Assembly (NCBI GenBank): GCA_002450155.1
Contig: DJYO01000013.1
Span: forward strand, 138,765 to 202,764
Length of the DNA stretch: 64,000 nucleotides
From: Mageeibacillus sp. UBA6976
GTDB lineage: Bacteria; Bacillota; Clostridia; Saccharofermentanales; Saccharofermentanaceae
Direction: 5' to 3'
Position 1 is the stretch's first letter; each line of letters starts with the position of its first letter. Positions 61,844 through 64,000 of the stretch are shown here, one piece after another. The notes beneath the pieces were generated by a model. That model was not told the origin of the DNA and did not search any database. It was given only the letters and a program-made list of their open reading frames with translations. Made by a program: the position numbers and the translations under genes.

Positions 61844-62836
61844 TTAGACCAAGACCTCAAGATCCTTGAAGTCCAATTCATACTCAGGTGCTATTGTAAA
61901 ACATTTTGAGGAAATATCACTATGCAAATTACCGTTAGGCACATTCCCTATCAGGATCTTTGTTGAATAGAGCTGCTGGTGCCTGAGCTTTCCGCCGGAG
62001 CTTGTCTTATATTCCATATTGATCTTATTCCTGCCGTAGTTGCCGTCACCTAAGACCGGGAAGCCGATATGAGCCATATGAGCCCTTATCTGGTGGGTCC
62101 TGCCGGTCACAAGTTCAAGCTCAAGCTCTGACAGGAGCTGCCGGTCTTCTCCCGGATCAAATCTCCTCAGTATCCTATACCTCGTTGTGATCTCCAGGTC
62201 TTTCGGCTGTTTTGTATCGTGTATATAGACATTGCCTGACTTAGTCTTCTCCAGGAAAGCTGATATCTCACGCATTATAACGCCGTCTTCGCACGCCACC
62301 TGCTCGCCCAGATCAGGACAACCTATAACTATCGCATGATATCTCTTGGTTATAAGACCGTTCCTGAAAAGCTCCGTTGCACTGTCCAGATATGCCTTGT
62401 TTTTGGCCACCATAACAAGCCCGCCGGTATTCATATCTATCCTGTGGCAGAGTTCCGCATCCTTATACCGGGTATTCTGCCTGATTAGATCTATCAGGTT
62501 GTCTTCACCCGTGGATCTCCCCGAATGGACCGCAAGGCCCTGGCTCTTATTTATAATGAGCAGCCCCTTTGTCTCAAATGCGATTTCAAAGCCGGGCTTT
62601 GCTTCCTGCCTGACAGGTATCGCCTTGTTATCGAAAAGACTGTCCGGAAGCCAGATCTCCACCTTGGATCCCTCTCTTACGGCCACATCCTTATCTGTCT
62701 TCCTGCCGTCGATCCTTATATCCTTCCTCTTAAGGGCATGGTAAAGATCCGCCGGCTTAAGCTGGGGGAATGCCATAAGGCTCGCCTTGACCACATGAAG
62801 GCCACTCTGTTTTTTATTTACTGTAAAGTCACGCAT
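61844..62836 (-). CDS. RluA-family pseudouridine synthase
   Basis: 330 residues. S4-like N-terminus (about 20-80) and catalytic HRIDMNTGGLVM (aspartate near residue 138). Modifies 23S rRNA or tRNA; site unknown. An extended -10 (TGTTATAAT) ends only eight bases before the ATG, so the message may be leaderless. Confidence 0.92.
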   Translation of the reverse strand: MRDFTVNKKQSGLHVVKASLMAFPQLKPADLYHALKRKDIRIDGRKTDKDVAVREGSKVEIWLPDSLFDNKAIPVRQEAKPGFEIAFETKGLLIINKSQGLAVHSGRSTGEDNLIDLIRQNTRYKDAELCHRIDMNTGGLVMVAKNKAYLDSATELFRNGLITKRYHAIVIGCPDLGEQVACEDGVIMREISAFLEKTKSGNVYIHDTKQPKDLEITTRYRILRRFDPGEDRQLLSELELELVTGRTHQIRAHMAHIGFPVLGDGNYGRNKINMEYKTSSGGKLRHQQLYSTKILIGNVPNGNLHSDISSKCFTIAPEYELDFKDLEVLV

Positions 62837-62932
62837 AGATAGATATTATAACATCATTTTTAACTGCGTATCGCAGCAGCCCCAGGCATAAAGTCAAACG
62901 CAAAATATTTATCGTTTATCGTTAAAAAGTTG

Positions 62933-62961
62933 TTGACAAAAGTTAAATGCCGTTATATAGT
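62933..62961 (+). promoter_or_regulatory. Promoter of the membrane protein/XRE pair
   Basis: TTGACA (62933-62938), 17 bases, TATAGT (62956-62961). ATCGTT repeats sit just upstream (62911-62923). Confidence 0.8.
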
Positions 62962-63016
62962 TAAGTTGCCGGCAAGAGAATAGATAAACTACATCGCAAA
63001 AATAAGGAGATTTTAT

Positions 63017-63607
63017 ATGGATAATGAGAATGAGAAACTTACAAAGATCAGGAAGAGCAGTCACTATGGCCGCATAGCATCCAGGGTGCTCCTGATAATA
63101 GGCATCGTGGCTGTGGTCTTATCCCTTGCTACAGGCATCGGGATCTTAAGTTCCAACGGCAGATTCGATGAATGGATCCAAAGCCAGGATACAGAGGTTC
63201 AGAATAAGATAGGATCAGCGGATCTGTTTAATATCGATCTTAAGCTGGGCTCCCCTACTGACCTTCACCTTGAATCAGATATCCCTGCGGTGCAGAAAGA
63301 GATAGCTGAGCACCCTTATGCCGTGTTCTACGGAGCATATATCCTGGCAGTATCTCTTCTGGCTTTCTACTACTGCGTAGTGACCTTTATGTTCATGAGA
63401 GCATTTAAGATCATAGAGAACTCGCCTTCTCCCTTTACTCCCGAAGTCAAGAAGGGACTTCTTATCCCTCTTATAGGTGTGGCTGTCATCGTTGCTGTAA
63501 CGATAAGCGGAGGCTTTGCGATCATCGCAGCTTTACTGATATGGGTTATCAATTCAATATTAGACTACGGTATCTCTTTGCAGAAACAGTACGATGAGAC
63601 TTTATAA
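63017..63607 (+). CDS. Membrane protein paired with an XRE regulator (DUF2975-like layout)
   Basis: 196 residues: four membrane helices (about 22-45, 103-128, 148-165, 165-188) and an extracytoplasmic loop. It contains ENSPSPFTPEVKKGLL, which resembles the loop in DUF2975 proteins. AAGGAG before the ATG. Together with the next gene it repeats the arrangement at 43793-44460. Confidence 0.82.
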   Translation: MDNENEKLTKIRKSSHYGRIASRVLLIIGIVAVVLSLATGIGILSSNGRFDEWIQSQDTEVQNKIGSADLFNIDLKLGSPTDLHLESDIPAVQKEIAEHPYAVFYGAYILAVSLLAFYYCVVTFMFMRAFKIIENSPSPFTPEVKKGLLIPLIGVAVIVAVTISGGFAIIAALLIWVINSILDYGISLQKQYDETL

Positions 63608-63619
63608 GAGGTATGGCTT

Positions 63620-63829
63620 ATGGGACAGATAATATTACGACTGGATAGGGTTATGGCGGACCGTAAGATGTCTTTGAACGAGCTGTCAGAGAAAGTTGGC
63701 GTGTCAAATGTCAACCTCTCCAAAATGAAGAACGGCAAGATCTCGGCCATCAGATTTTCGACACTGGTGGCGATCTGCGAGGCATTGGATTGTCAGCCGG
63801 GAGACATCCTGGAATATGTTAAGGATTGA
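63620..63829 (+). CDS. Small XRE-family regulator
   Basis: 69 residues: VMADRKMSLNELSEKVGVSNVNLSKMKN and the ending DCQPGDILEY, close to the regulator at 43793. AAGAGG eight bases before ATG at 63620. Its stop codon lies next to the end of an IS200/IS605-type element. Confidence 0.92.
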   Translation: MGQIILRLDRVMADRKMSLNELSEKVGVSNVNLSKMKNGKISAIRFSTLVAICEALDCQPGDILEYVKD

Positions 63830-63835
63830 CACTCA

Positions 63836-63857
63836 CCACGACTGTCTAAAGTCGTGG
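63836..63857. repeat. Subterminal hairpin of the IS element
   Basis: 8-bp perfect stem CCACGACT/AGTCGTGG with a 6-nt loop, typical of the single-strand hairpins recognised by TnpA of IS200/IS605 elements. Confidence 0.75.
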
Positions 63858-63957
63858 GATTCTTGTTTCAGCGACCACTACATTGCTACAAAAGCTTTAG
63901 TTTTACACGGTCTCCACAAGCGTAAATTTCCGTATGCCCTACGGTATTTGTCGGTAT

Positions 63958-64000
63958 TCAGGCTACTGAAAGGCCCTTTTTTAAGATGTTTATGCTTGCG
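63958..64000 (-). CDS. TnpB-like RNA-guided nuclease, C-terminal end only
   Basis: Only 13 residues are inside the window, ASINILKKGLSVA followed by TGA. They match the common end of TnpB proteins (NxxASxNI then a short tail). The rest lies beyond the right edge. Confidence 0.6.
   Translation of the reverse strand, partial: ASINILKKGLSVA

Larger units (their letters stand above)
63832..64000 (-). mobile_element. End of an IS200/IS605-type element (TnpB side), cut by window edge
   Basis: Minus strand: the last codons of a TnpB-type protein, about 100 nt of non-coding sequence, and a terminal hairpin (CCACGACT/AGTCGTGG, 63836-63843 with 63850-63857). This layout is the usual right end of IS605-family elements. 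The exact end cannot be fixed without an empty site. The non-coding part is where the guide RNA of TnpB is normally encoded. Confidence 0.75.

Overview
The window looks like chromosomal DNA from an anaerobic gut- or rumen-type Clostridia (Bacillota). The evidence is moderate GC with AAG, ATA, AGA and CTT codons in frequent use, a Bacillota-style rimP-nusA-ylxR-ylxQ-infB-rbfA block, and the mraZ-rsmH-ftsL-PBP order of the division cluster. A large putative glycan phosphorylase, glycogen phosphorylase and a sucrose-type hydrolase point to carbohydrate metabolism. Species cannot be set from the sequence alone.

Left part (1-17.5 kb), almost all on the minus strand. At the left edge is the start of a division/cell-wall cluster: mraZ, rsmH, an ftsL-like gene and a PASTA-bearing class B penicillin-binding protein that runs off the window. 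Upstream of mraZ is a non-coding stretch with two copies of a very regular four-half-site repeat. Beyond that lies a long operon reading rimP, nusA, ylxR, ylxQ, infB, rbfA, a DHH phosphoesterase, truB, ribF, lgt, rodA and finally a GH32 hydrolase fused to a PfkB sugar kinase, closed by a strong terminator. Its promoter is followed by a terminator-like hairpin in the leader.

Middle part (17.6-41 kb). A P-loop protein, mscL, tRNA-Thr, a lipoprotein and a methyltransferase are followed by an orphan EIIC-like transporter. A FecCD-type ABC transporter sits divergently beside metF, a free-standing MetH reactivation protein and metH, so cobalamin uptake is the likely role. Then come an EamA transporter, a GH94-like phosphorylase, a MATE exporter, an ArsR/YhbD-type regulator pair with a MerR-like promoter, a polysaccharide deacetylase with cell-wall-binding repeats, and a copper module (CsoR plus a CopA pump carrying a CopZ-like domain at its C-terminus).

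Right part (41-64 kb). tRNA-Val is followed by an accessory-looking HNH-like gene, a DUF2975/XRE/membrane-protein operon, a zinc-ribbon membrane protein, a small prepilin, glgP, an A24 prepilin peptidase operon and a second prepilin. A second housekeeping block on the minus strand holds an RluA-type pseudouridine synthase, murI, a DUF1934 gene, rpmF, der, typA, mltG and a U32 peptidase. The window ends in a second membrane-protein/XRE pair and the end of an IS200/IS605-type element whose TnpB C-terminus is cut by the window edge.

I did not find a large unknown multi-gene defence or mobile system. The most unusual signals are the CopA-CopZ fusion with an internal ribosome binding site, the GH32-PfkB fusion in a translation/cell-wall operon, the 12-nt-periodic repeats upstream of mraZ, palindromic -10 boxes between divergent genes, and the MerR-type promoter architecture of the YhbD-like regulator.
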